Assembly (NCBI RefSeq): GCF_016427605.1 | Contig: NZ_JAELXQ010000002.1 | Coordinates: forward strand, 1 to 64,000 | Length of the DNA stretch: 64,000 nucleotides | Source of the DNA: Ochrobactrum sp. Q0168 | GTDB lineage: Bacteria; Pseudomonadota; Alphaproteobacteria; Rhizobiales; Rhizobiaceae | Direction of reading: 5' to 3' | Shown: piece by piece, positions 47,309 to 56,927 of the stretch | Numbering within the stretch: the first letter of the stretch is position 1 | Layout: each line of letters opens with the position of its first letter | Position numbers and translations under genes: made by a program | Notes under the pieces: generated by a model | Databases searched by the model: none | What the model saw: the letters and a program-made list of their open reading frames with translations, nothing else | What the model was told of the DNA's origin: nothing

Positions 47309-49020
47309 AACATGCCGCAATTACAGACAGCGTTGCTGATCGTATCGCTCAAGCACTTGTCCGCCATGGCGTCGAGGTGATCTTCGCACAAAGTCTCCCC
47401 TCCGCTGTTATTCTTGCGGCCGAAGCCTGCGGAATTCGCCAGATCGCTTATCGGCAGGAAAATATGGGCGGAGCGATGGCGGACGGTTATGCCCGTGTTT
47501 CCAGCAAGGTGGGGGTCGTCGCGGCGCAGAACGGTCCTGCGGCTACGCTGCTGGTTCCACCACTTGCCGAAGCCATGAAATCGAGCATCCCAGTTGTCGC
47601 GCTTGTGCAGGATGTCGAGCGGAACCAAACGGACAAGAACGCCTTTCAGGATATCGATCAAATCGCCCTCTTCCAGTCCTGCACGAAATGGGTCCGTCGA
47701 CTTAATGTGGCCGAGCGCGTCGATGACTACATCGATGCAGCTTTTACCGCCGCGACAAGTGGACGAGCGGGACCGGTCGCGCTTTTGTTGCCGGCGGACC
47801 TGCTGCGCAGCCCGGCTCCGAAGATCGATAAGCCGAGAACTGCTTGTCTTGGCTACTGGCCGCTTGACAGGTTTCGTCCATCGGACGATCTCATTCAGAC
47901 TGCGGCGGATACTATTGCTGACGCCCACAACCCCGTTGTGCTGGCTGGGGGCGGGATTCATGCCGGTGGCGCCGCGGCAGCTTTGGCTCGCCTTCAGGAA
48001 ATAGCCTCCCTTCCCGTGTTCACGACCAATATGGGCAAAGGTGCAGTTGACGAATTCCATCCTCTGTCTGCTGGCGTGCTGGGGGCGCTAAGTGGCCCAA
48101 GATCGTTGGGTTTCTACAGTCACCAACTGATGAAGGAAGCCGATCTGGTTATCCTTGCCGGAACACGCACCAATCAGAACGGAACCGACAATTGGCAGCA
48201 GATTCCTCCTTCAGCGAAAATCATCCACATTGACATCGACCCCGGTGAGATCGGGCGCAACTACGAGGCGTTGCGTTTGCATGGCGATGCGCACGAAACA
48301 CTCACGGCCCTGTGCGAAGCGTTGTCGAAACGAGACTTCCTTCGGCGCGACATGCCCCGCCTCGCTTACGAAAAGAGAATTGCGGGGTTCTGGGCGGAAT
48401 ATGACGAAGCTCGCCAACCGGTTCTTAAAGATCAAACAGCCATGATGAGGCCTGAGCGCGTTATGCAGGAATTGCAGCCCTGGATCGAGCAGGACATAAC
48501 GGTCGTGGCGGATGCAAGCTATTCGTCCATGTGGGTCGTGGGTCAGCTTCGCTGTCGCAAGGTGGGCACAAGATTCATTACACCGCGCGGGCTTGCTGGT
48601 CTTGGGTGGGGTTTACCGCTTGCTATGGGGGTGAAGGTTGCCCATCCTGACAACCCGGTGGTTGCCATCGTAGGAGACGGTGGATTTGCGCATAGCTGGG
48701 CCGAACTGGAAACAATGATACGTATGCAATTACCTGTCACCGTTGTTCTTCTGAACAATGGCGTGCTGGGCTTCCAGAAAGATGCTGAAACCGTAAAATT
48801 CGGGCGGTACACAACGGCGTGCCATTTTGCTCCCGTCGATCACGCAGCGGTCGCTTCAGCATGCGGATGTCGATCTGCCACTGTCGATAATGCTGCTGAC
48901 TTCTCGCAGCAGCTGCGTCTGAGCATTGAAAGCGGTAAACCGTCGCTCATTGAAGTGATTACCGATCCCGACGCTCATCCTCCGCTTTCTCTTTTTGCGG
49001 CAATGGATCAGGCAGCATGA
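47305..49020 (+). CDS. Thiamine diphosphate-dependent enzyme (acetolactate-synthase-like)
   Basis: A 571-residue three-domain ThDP enzyme. The pyrimidine domain has the catalytic Glu52 (IAYRQENMGGAMADGYAR); the middle domain covers about 190-330 (VVLAGGGIHAGGAAAALARL); the pyrophosphate domain has AIVGDGGFAHSWAE near 453-466 and LLNNGVLGFQ near 483, which bind Mg and ThDP. It belongs with decarboxylases and carboligases such as acetolactate synthase; the absence of a small regulatory subunit gene and its context make branched-chain biosynthesis unlikely. Substrate unknown. Both ends overlap its neighbours by four bases. Confidence 0.92.
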   Translation: MKHAAITDSVADRIAQALVRHGVEVIFAQSLPSAVILAAEACGIRQIAYRQENMGGAMADGYARVSSKVGVVAAQNGPAATLLVPPLAEAMKSSIPVVALVQDVERNQTDKNAFQDIDQIALFQSCTKWVRRLNVAERVDDYIDAAFTAATSGRAGPVALLLPADLLRSPAPKIDKPRTACLGYWPLDRFRPSDDLIQTAADTIADAHNPVVLAGGGIHAGGAAAALARLQEIASLPVFTTNMGKGAVDEFHPLSAGVLGALSGPRSLGFYSHQLMKEADLVILAGTRTNQNGTDNWQQIPPSAKIIHIDIDPGEIGRNYEALRLHGDAHETLTALCEALSKRDFLRRDMPRLAYEKRIAGFWAEYDEARQPVLKDQTAMMRPERVMQELQPWIEQDITVVADASYSSMWVVGQLRCRKVGTRFITPRGLAGLGWGLPLAMGVKVAHPDNPVVAIVGDGGFAHSWAELETMIRMQLPVTVVLLNNGVLGFQKDAETVKFGRYTTACHFAPVDHAAVASACGCRSATVDNAADFSQQLRLSIESGKPSLIEVITDPDAHPPLSLFAAMDQAA

Positions 49021-49796
49021 CGGCTGGAGCACGTGAGCGTATAGCAGTTGTTACCGGGGGCAGCTCAGGCATTGGGCTGTCAACGGTCAGACACTTGGCC
49101 AGTGAAGGCTACAAAGTAGCGTTTTTCGGGCAAACGCGACAGCGAGTCTCCGCGGCTGGAGAGTTGCTCATTTCGCAATTCGGGAAGGATACCATCTTGT
49201 ATCGGTGTGTCGACATAAGTGAACCGACAGCAATTGTCGGCTTTTTCGATACCGTGCGAGGCCATTGGGGTTCGCCAGACACTCTGATCTGTAATGCTGG
49301 CGTATCGCCGAAAGCAAAAGATGGCAAAGCTACAGCGTTTGCAGAGACAACGATTGACGAATGGAACGCAGTCCTTTCAACCAATTTGATCGGACCCGTC
49401 CTTTGTTGCCAATGTATTTTGCCGGATCTGATTAAACGGCGCTTCGGTAGAATCGTTTTGGTTGGTTCTATTGCTAGCAGGGCGGTACCCAGAATCGCAG
49501 GCAGTGCTTATACCGCATCAAAAGCTGCACTATCGGGTTGCCTTCGTTCTCTAGTGTCCACGCTTGGCGGGACAGGAGTTACGGCCAATATTGTTGCGCC
49601 GGGACACATCGTAACCGGAATGACTAGCTCAGTTGATTCCGATTCAAATCGAGATGCCCTTTCGCGCATTCCGGTGGGCCGCTTGGGAAGCCCTGACGAT
49701 GTAACCGCTTTGATCGCTTTCCTGGCGTCGGAAAGCGCTGGCTTCGTCAATGGTGCCACGATCGATGTAAACGGGGGAGAATACGTTTCGCCTTAA
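49017..49796 (+). CDS. SDR family oxidoreductase (FabG-like)
   Basis: A 259-residue short-chain dehydrogenase. AVVTGGSSGIGLSTVR at 10-25 binds the nucleotide, LICNAGVSPKAKDGK is the NAG motif, and Ser152-Tyr165-Lys169 (YTASKAAL) form the active site; the end INGATIDVNGGEYVSP type motif is present as FVNGATIDVNGGEYVSP. It would reduce or oxidise a keto or hydroxy group on a product of the preceding two enzymes. The ATG overlaps the ThDP gene stop by four bases. Confidence 0.92.
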   Translation: MTAGARERIAVVTGGSSGIGLSTVRHLASEGYKVAFFGQTRQRVSAAGELLISQFGKDTILYRCVDISEPTAIVGFFDTVRGHWGSPDTLICNAGVSPKAKDGKATAFAETTIDEWNAVLSTNLIGPVLCCQCILPDLIKRRFGRIVLVGSIASRAVPRIAGSAYTASKAALSGCLRSLVSTLGGTGVTANIVAPGHIVTGMTSSVDSDSNRDALSRIPVGRLGSPDDVTALIAFLASESAGFVNGATIDVNGGEYVSP

Positions 49797-49814
49797 TAGT
49801 GCTTCAACGGGACG

Positions 49815-50507
49815 ATGAATGTTATGTCGAAGGTTCTGATAAAAACATCTGACGCGCAATTGTTTTTGATGCTTCGTCATCTGCTCTCGGTTGAAGGGTT
49901 CAATGCGGAACTCGCATCACAGCTCAAAGATTTGACGACTTCCAAGATAGGCCCCGAACGGAATCCGACTGTCTTGATATGGGACGGCAGCGAGGCTGAG
50001 CTTTCCGAATTTCTTCACCTTAGGGAACGGCTTCCAAGTCTCGCGTTGGTTTTACTGAACAGGAGTGGTATCGATACTGGACATCAGATCAATGAACGTT
50101 TGGATCTGGTCCTAGACCCTCCGTTCGATCCCCTTGTTTTGCTGGGATTTCTCCAAAAATACCGAGGCAATATCGCGAGTACGGATGCCGCGAGAGGTGT
50201 TTTGACCTATTACGACCTGCTGCTGAACCGTTCGCAGGTTCGGGTGTTTCGCAACGGGCATCGCGTCAAACTCACGCCGTTGCAGTTCCGCTTGCTTGAA
50301 GCGCTCATGCAAAAGCCTGAAATAGTCTGGAGCAGGCAGGACCTCATCGACGCAGTGTGGGGCCAGGGAGCTATCGTCGAGCCACGCACGGTCGACATTC
50401 ATATCGGCCATATACGGCGTGCATTAGCGCGGCATGGTCAAAATTTGGTCAGAACTGCGCAGGGCCGCGGCTATTCTCTCGATCAGCGGGCAGACCCGTT
50501 GCAGTAA
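49815..50507 (+). CDS. Second winged-helix regulator with degenerate receiver
   Basis: A 230-residue protein with the same build as the one at 39917. The C-terminal winged helix has VKLTPLQFRLLEALMQ, RQDLIDAVWG, EPRTVDIHIGHIRRALARHGQNLVRTAQGRGYSL. The N-terminal half follows a receiver fold: VLIWDGSEAELSE keeps an Asp, the acidic pair near the N-terminus is replaced (VLIKTSDAQ), and the Lys-Pro pair is Pro-Pro (LDPPFDPL). Shared family sequences with the first include LTPxxFRxL, PRTVDxHxGxxRR and LxRTxxxxGY. It is 18 bp after the SDR gene and probably co-transcribed. Confidence 0.85.
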   Translation: MNVMSKVLIKTSDAQLFLMLRHLLSVEGFNAELASQLKDLTTSKIGPERNPTVLIWDGSEAELSEFLHLRERLPSLALVLLNRSGIDTGHQINERLDLVLDPPFDPLVLLGFLQKYRGNIASTDAARGVLTYYDLLLNRSQVRVFRNGHRVKLTPLQFRLLEALMQKPEIVWSRQDLIDAVWGQGAIVEPRTVDIHIGHIRRALARHGQNLVRTAQGRGYSLDQRADPLQ

Positions 50508-50510
50508 GTT

Positions 50511-50729
50511 TCAATTCATGAGGCGCTGAAAAACCCGCGTCCAGAACTGAAAATTACGTTGATCATTTTCGAACCAGGCATCGAGTGCAAAAAGAGCGGC
50601 AGCTGTCGGCGCTGTATCCGCATAGATTCGCCTCGTGGCATCGACGACCAGGCTGTCTTCCGTGCCATGACGGATAGCGTCCTGCTGCAAAGTTTCCCGG
50701 GCAGCTTTTACATTCGAAATTTGCAACAC
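50511..50729 (-). CDS. Small hypothetical protein
   Basis: A 72-residue frame, convergent with the regulator and ending three bases past its stop. A strong AGGAGG lies seven bases upstream of the GTG at 50729; the ATG at 50735 is only one base from it, so GTG is the better start. The protein is polar, with TLQQDAIRHGTEDSLVVDATRRI, then an aromatic C-terminus (ALDAWFENDQRNFQFWTRVFQRL). I see no motif. Cellular location is probably the cytoplasm. Confidence 0.5.
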   Translation of the reverse strand: MLQISNVKAARETLQQDAIRHGTEDSLVVDATRRIYADTAPTAAALFALDAWFENDQRNFQFWTRVFQRLMN

Positions 50730-51143
50730 AACCATTCCTCCTGCGTCCGGCGGAGGGGAAAATAGAATGGAGCCGGACGTTAGAGAGACCGCATGGCGGA
50801 TTTTTTAACAGCAGGCGCTGTATCGTCGTCCCTGGCATGTGTTGCTCAAATATGCACCGTCTTATAACAGAATCAAATAGTTGTGGCAATAATTGGAGAT
50901 AGGATTTAGATGAAACTCAAGATATTTTCAGGAACGCAACAACAAAGGGGAATATGCGCTGGACATAAAGGCCAAGGCAGCTGCCATCTCGTAATTTTAA
51001 ATCTGTTACGGCGCCCTATAGGAGTAAAACCGCATGATCTTTGCAAAGGCTTTGTTGATCAGCGTCGTTGAATTTTGCAATTTAAGCCGACACACGAAAT
51101 AGTTCGTCGCCCTTTCTTTTGACCCACAGGTGCACCCGTGCTG
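50730..51143. other. Gene-free stretch upstream of the MNT-HEPN gene
   Basis: About 410 bp that should hold the promoters of the small ORF and the MNT-HEPN gene. Short frames here have no support. A longer minus frame at 51006-51476 is a shadow of the MNT-HEPN gene. Confidence 0.5.
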
Positions 51144-52046
51144 ATGAAAGACCGTATCGATCACCTGCCTCACGTAAAACAGCGTGAGTTGCAGCGCGTG
51201 CTGGAAATAATATTCGAGGAATTCGAGGATGCGCTCAAGGAGGGGGCGGCGGAATTCAAGAAGCGGGGTCGTATCGTCAAGGTAATTCTGTTTGGATCCT
51301 ATGCGCGCGGCACACAGGTGGATGAGCCGCATACTGGCAAAGGTTACCGCTCTGATTTTGATCTGCTGATTATCGTCAACAACCGGAAACTGGCGGACTT
51401 TGAATTCTGGCGCAAAACCGAAGACCGGCTTATGCGCCTGCGAGATGTGCAGACACCGGTAAACTTCATCGTCCATTCGCTTCGCGAGGTGAACACGCGA
51501 ATTAAGGAAGGACGATATTTCTTCACTGACATTCGCAAAGAAGGCATTGTCCTCTACGAACTCGACCCTGAGCCGCTCGCCCAGCCCGGCATTCCCAATC
51601 CGGAAGATGCCTATCGTATCGCGAAGGAATATTTTGACGACCGGCTACCGCATGCAAGTAAATTCGCGAAAGGAGCTGCGTTTTATTGTCAGGAGGGAGA
51701 CTTCAAAGAGGCTGCTTTCCTGCTCCATCAGGCGATAGAACAGGCTTATTCCACCTTCCTGTTGGTGACAACAAACTACTCTCCGTCTTCACACAACCTA
51801 AAATTCTTGCGCCGGCTTGCAGAAGGGCAACGCAATGAACTGGCCAAGGCATGGCCGCAAGATCAACAGCGCTACAAGGCATGGTTCAATATCGTCAATG
51901 AAGCCTATGTGAAGGCGCGCTATTCTCCGCATTTCGACATTACTGAAGAAGCACTCCGCTGGCTTATGATACAAACGAACCTGCTCATCGCTGAGATAGA
52001 GCACATTTGTGCTGATCATTTAAACAAAATGAGCGAAGCCGGATAA
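51144..52046 (+). CDS. Fused nucleotidyltransferase-HEPN protein
   Basis: A 300-residue fusion. Residues about 10-130 form a minimal nucleotidyltransferase (VKVILFGSYARGT at 46-57, then DFDLLI with Asp71 and Asp73). Residues about 145-290 form a HEPN domain (ASKFAKGAAFYCQEGDFKEAAFLLHQAIEQAYSTFLL type helices; RYSPHF near the end). In the two-gene MntA-HepT systems the MNT protein is an antitoxin that AMPylates the HEPN toxin; here the two parts are joined in one chain, which could be self-regulated or have another role. I take the ATG at 51144; the frame also opens at a GTG at 51138. It stands alone between intergenic stretches. Confidence 0.82.
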   Translation: MKDRIDHLPHVKQRELQRVLEIIFEEFEDALKEGAAEFKKRGRIVKVILFGSYARGTQVDEPHTGKGYRSDFDLLIIVNNRKLADFEFWRKTEDRLMRLRDVQTPVNFIVHSLREVNTRIKEGRYFFTDIRKEGIVLYELDPEPLAQPGIPNPEDAYRIAKEYFDDRLPHASKFAKGAAFYCQEGDFKEAAFLLHQAIEQAYSTFLLVTTNYSPSSHNLKFLRRLAEGQRNELAKAWPQDQQRYKAWFNIVNEAYVKARYSPHFDITEEALRWLMIQTNLLIAEIEHICADHLNKMSEAG

Positions 52047-52293
52047 CAATCGTCTTATCGTTCAAGATTGTCCGTGACCAGAATCTGAAAAGTGCGAAGG
52101 TTCTTTACGCTATCGCCGAGCGCTCCAGCTAGGTGCTGCACCGCGATGATCAATCTGGGCCGGTGCGGCGCGACAATCAATGTAAGGCCAGCGTCAATTG
52201 ACGCGCCGTAGCCGGATTGCTAGGTAACAAATATTCCGCGATTTTTGGCTGCTGTCTTTCTGATTAGCCCCGGCATTTGTGGGGGCGCGCAAA

Positions 52294-55200
52294 TCAGGTG
52301 AGGCTGATACCGCGATCAAGCGCGCGACGCTGACGTTCTGCTACGATTTGCTCGCTTGCCTGCTTGCGAACAGTTTGCTGCAAGACCTTCAGACGTTCCT
52401 GCATTGTCTCGAATGCCCGGCGTTGTGTCGGTGCCACACTGTTGGTGACGGTCGTTTCGCCGCGCAGGATCGCATCACGCCCGAATCTCAGATCAAGCGC
52501 CCGGCTGACAGCGGCGAATTCCTGTATGATATTGGGACCGACTAGTCCGGCTTCCGCTTTGAGGTTTGCGTCCTTCTTCTTCATCGTCTGTGTGAGCTCA
52601 CGCAATGCCTGGCTGGCTGCGGGCGACAACCCGGGAATAGCAATTCCCATACGCTGACGCTCTCCGGTAATCGCTTTGGTCTCGTTGCTCAGCGCCGTCG
52701 CGTAAGATGCACCCAGCGACCGGACACGGCTTTTTGCGTCTGAAACAGACAGAAGCGCTTCCTTTCGTTCACGCCCGGTCGCCAGAAACTTATCCATGAT
52801 GCGGTCAGAACCGCGCAATGCGCCATAGGCAGCGGGATCGTTAGCAACCGCCGCCGCGATGCGCTCTGCCGCAAAACCTTTGATAATCAAGGCTTCAATT
52901 TTGTCGACAACATCTGCCGGATCACGCCAGATGTTGGACGCTGTTTCAGCAAGAGCTGCACGATTGTGGCGATAATGATTGGTTGTTAGCGCCCTCTCCT
53001 TTGCCTCATCTTCTATTAGCGTTTTGAACTCCGTCACGGCTGCAAGCATCGGCAACACGGCATTTGTTTTCGCGCCTGGCTCGATGCTGGCAGTTGTAAC
53101 GACCTTCGCGCGGTCCCTTGTTTCGACAAGACGCTGTTCCTCGGCAAAACGGCGTACGATGGTAAAAAGATGCGTCAGTTTCTCGCGCCGATCTGGATCG
53201 AGGTTCTCCGGCATGCGCTCGAGGATATTGCGTTCAGCCACGGCATCAGCTTTGTCGGTAAAGGCCGACCAGCCAAAGCGCGCGGTCAGCGCCTCATTGA
53301 TCGCCTTCACTTGCTGGACCAACTGACGATCCCCCGCAGCATGGGCAAAGGCCGTCTTATAGGCATCGGGTCCACCCAGCTCGCGCACCTTCTCGATTTC
53401 GACAAGGCGGGCCATTGCCTGTTTCGAGATTGCGGGGATCGACAGCGTCATATAGGCGCGACGTTGCTCTTCGCGCGTGCTAAAGCGTTCAGCCTCACGA
53501 CGGAATTCTGTCGCATGCGCGCGCGCCAGCGCAACAAGGTCAGAAAGAGAGCCAAGCGCAACCTTGCGTTCATCACGAGCGGCCCGACTATCGAGCAGAG
53601 AACCCGATCCCCGGAGCTGGCCAAGTCGCTGCGGCGTGGTCGCGAGATCTTCGGCAAGGCCACGTGGTTCCATTCGCCTATTCGACGCAAATGCATTGAG
53701 CCTGTCCAGCGCACCATCTGGATCTCGATAGATCTTCCCCAACATAGGTCGAAGAATGACCTCCCGCTCCTTCCATCGATCCGATTGCAACTGCGCACGT
53801 CTGGCATCCTCTTCGAGGCTGCGGGCGAACCGGATTATTGGTTGAAGAAGATAAGGTCCGTCATCGCCCCGTTCGGATGTTTCAGTTGGTCGTGCTGCAA
53901 GGTGTTGCGAACGTTGTTCGTTATAGGAAACGCTTTTCTCGCGTTCGATCTTGATATCAAGCGCCACGCTCGCCCGTTCCCAAAGCTTTGCCACTTGTCC
54001 GCGCTTGTCATCAAGCCACGCCAGTTTTTGTCCGACACGCTCTTCTATGCTCGCTACAACTCCGGCAAGCGTTTCGATACCACGCCTGCGGGCAAAGTCA
54101 TGCGCATGCGCCCGATAACCAGCTTCATTCTCAAAATCGAGCGTTGTGGTTTTTGCACCTGAACGGCCAAGACGTTCAACCAGTTGCCCAAACAATTCCG
54201 GCCTATGGCTCTCACGCTCAATCCGCTCTCGACGCGAGGCTGCAGTTTCGAGCTGCTTTGCCGTCCAGACGTTGCGCTCGACTGCGCGTTCCTCAAAACT
54301 CTTCCGGCCGGTATCATTGTCTGTGACAGGGATTTTGACCTTGACGATTTCAACACCGTCTTTTCGGAAAAGTGCGGTATCGCCTTTTGATACGCCTCCG
54401 TCGGTCAGTGCCTTGGGCAGGCTGACGCCCCAGAGCCGATGCACTGTCCCGTCATCTCTCTTCACGTCCGCATAGGGACTTTGATACGCATCCTTATCCT
54501 GTGGCCGGAACTTCGCCATTCCCGTTCCGATAAGTTCGCCGGCAACACCGGCTGCATGATCAACACGCGATTTCCTGCCCCATTGCGGTTTTGGCTCGAA
54601 ATCCTCCCGCGCTGCATAAAGGTCAGCGTGATCACGATGACGGGTCATGGACACATAGGTCAGATGCTGATCCATCATGCCGGTCGCCAGCACAAATGTC
54701 CTGTCAACGGTGACGCCTTGTGTTTTATGGATGGTCGCAGCATAGCCATGGTCGATATTGCGATAGCTATCCTCGCTGAGCACCACATCCCGGCCAATGT
54801 CGAGACGAACAACAGCAGGGGACGGCCACGCTCGTCACCCGTCGAAACGACCGTGCCGAGCATACCGTTTTTGACATATTGCGGACCAAGCTGCTTTGCG
54901 CGCTTTTCAACAAAGCGGGCATTTTCGAGGAAGATGATGCGGTCTCCGCAGCCGAATTCCCGAAAGCCACGCTCTGTGCGAAACTCACGAGCGTTTGTCA
55001 GTGCACCTTCCCTGTTCATGACGATGCGCAGGGATTCGTTCAAGCGCTTTACATCTTCATTGGTATGGGCGAGCACCAGCATTTCGTCGCCGCGCAGCTT
55101 TCCATCATTGCCTGCCGTCCGCGACTGTGCGATCGCCTCTCGGCGCGCATCGCTCCAGTCGGCAACAAGACGTTCTATAACCTCGGCGCGTCGCTCGGCT

Positions 55201-56927
55201 TCGATTATGTGCCCCTTTTGAGCATAGGCATCGAGCCCCTCTTCGAGCTTGCCCCGCGCAAAGAGCCTGGACGCATCACGTGCCCAGGCTTCTCGTTGGC
55301 GACGCACACCGGCAAGCTCGGCGAAACCAATCCGCTCCGCTATTGCTCGGAAGGCTGCACCCGCCTGTATTGGCTGAAGCTGCATCGCATCACCGACCAG
55401 AACGGCTTTTGCACCGGCATTCTCAACCGCCTTCAACACGCGTGCCATCTGCTCAGAAGACACCATGCCGGCTTCGTCCACCACGAAGACGTCCCCGGCT
55501 TGAAGCAAATCGCGGCCGTTCTCCCATACAAGTTCCCACGCGGCAAGGGTTCGCGATCTGATACCAGAACTATCCTCCAAGCTTTCCGCAGCCTTCCCGG
55601 CCAAGGCTGCTCCAAAGACAAGACGATGCTCTTTTTCCCAGGCGACACGGGCAGCGGCAAGAAGCGTCGACTTGCCAGCACCGGCAAGCCCAACCACGGC
55701 AGCAATGGCGCCGTCGCCCGTAACGTGAGCGACCGCATCAATCTGCTCTTGATCAAGCCTGAACGGTTTTTCCGGATCCGCCGTTTCGACGCTCCGGACG
55801 GCAGCTGCAATCTTCGCAGCCGCAACTCCAAAGCCCTTGCGATTTGATAAAACCCCGGCCGACTGCGCCATGTCATATTCGATACGCAGGATCTCGCGGG
55901 TGGTAAAGATTGCAGGTTCGATTGCCTTGCCGGTTTGCCGATCCACCTGCTGTGGCTTCAACAGCACAAGATCGTCCGACTCCATCAGCCGTGTGCGAAT
56001 ATTGGCAAAATCGCTCGGATCATCGACATAACGATGCAGCGTTTTTGCGATATCCTTCTCATCAAAGGTCGAACGCTCAATGCCGAGACGCTTGAGAAGA
56101 AGTCCGGGGTCAGCAAGCAGTCGATTAGCCATTTCCTGCCGACGCGCAAGCTCGGCCGGCGCGAAATACATCTCCACGCCCTTACGCATCATGGCGGTCT
56201 TTTTCGGCCCAAGATGTTTCTGGGCAATCCCATCCAGGCCCTGTTCCGCATAAGAGCGTCCATCAAGGCGAATGTCATGGCCAGCCAGCGCAAGATGCCG
56301 ATTGGCCGTTTGCGCCCATGCGACTTTCCACGCCTTCATCGTTTCCTTATCGCCAGCCCAACACGTATAAACAATATTCCCGTTATGGCGGTTCGACTTT
56401 ACCTCGCGAAGTGGTTTCCCGTCGGGTTGGCGAACCGGCACATATTTGGGACCAAAACCCATTTCAGTTAGGGGTCTGAGCGCAGTCAGCAGGTGAATAT
56501 GGGGATCACCATCCTTGTCGTGATAGACCCAGTCAGCAATCATACCCTTCGCAGTCAGATTGTCCTGGACGAACTCCCGAACCAGGGCAATATTCTCCGC
56601 CCGCGTCAGTTCTTCTGGGAGCGCAATGATCAACTCGCGGGCGAGCTGCGCATCCACCCGCGTCTCAAATGCATCGACGGCGTTCCACAACACTTCGCTC
56701 GCGCCAGCGGCAGTCTTGCCATCTATCGACAACCGTAACCAACCCGGAACATCTTCCGGCAAAGCCAGCTCTTCATGGACCAGATCATCGTCGCCACCAC
56801 GATAGTTGAATGAGATTCCGGTTTGTTCGTCTCTCATCCGGGTGCGATGCCGGTAAGAAGCCGCGGAGATAATATTACGTCCCGCCCCTCTGCTGATCAT
56901 CTGTGCTCTAACGAACATGATTGCCAC
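52294..56927 (-). pseudogene. traA: Ti-type conjugative relaxase TraA, frameshifted
   Basis: Two overlapping frames (56927-54675 and 54786-52294) together give a full-length TraA of about 1,545 residues. The N-terminal MobA/MobL relaxase domain has Tyr25 (AASYRHRTRM), and His136, His143 and His145 (VYHDKDGDPHIHLL). The helicase domain has Walker A VGLAGAGKSTLL and FVVDEAGMVSS, and in the second frame the UvrD-C-like HGYAATIHKTQGVT / TYVSMTRHRDHADLY. One base is gained or lost near 54808-54824: on the minus strand the frame is right before GRPLL and resumes at the VRLDIGRD-like sequence. Start is the GTG at 56927 with AGGAG six bases upstream. No traC, traD, traG or mating-pair gene is present, so it is a remnant even without the frameshift. 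Confidence 0.92.
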
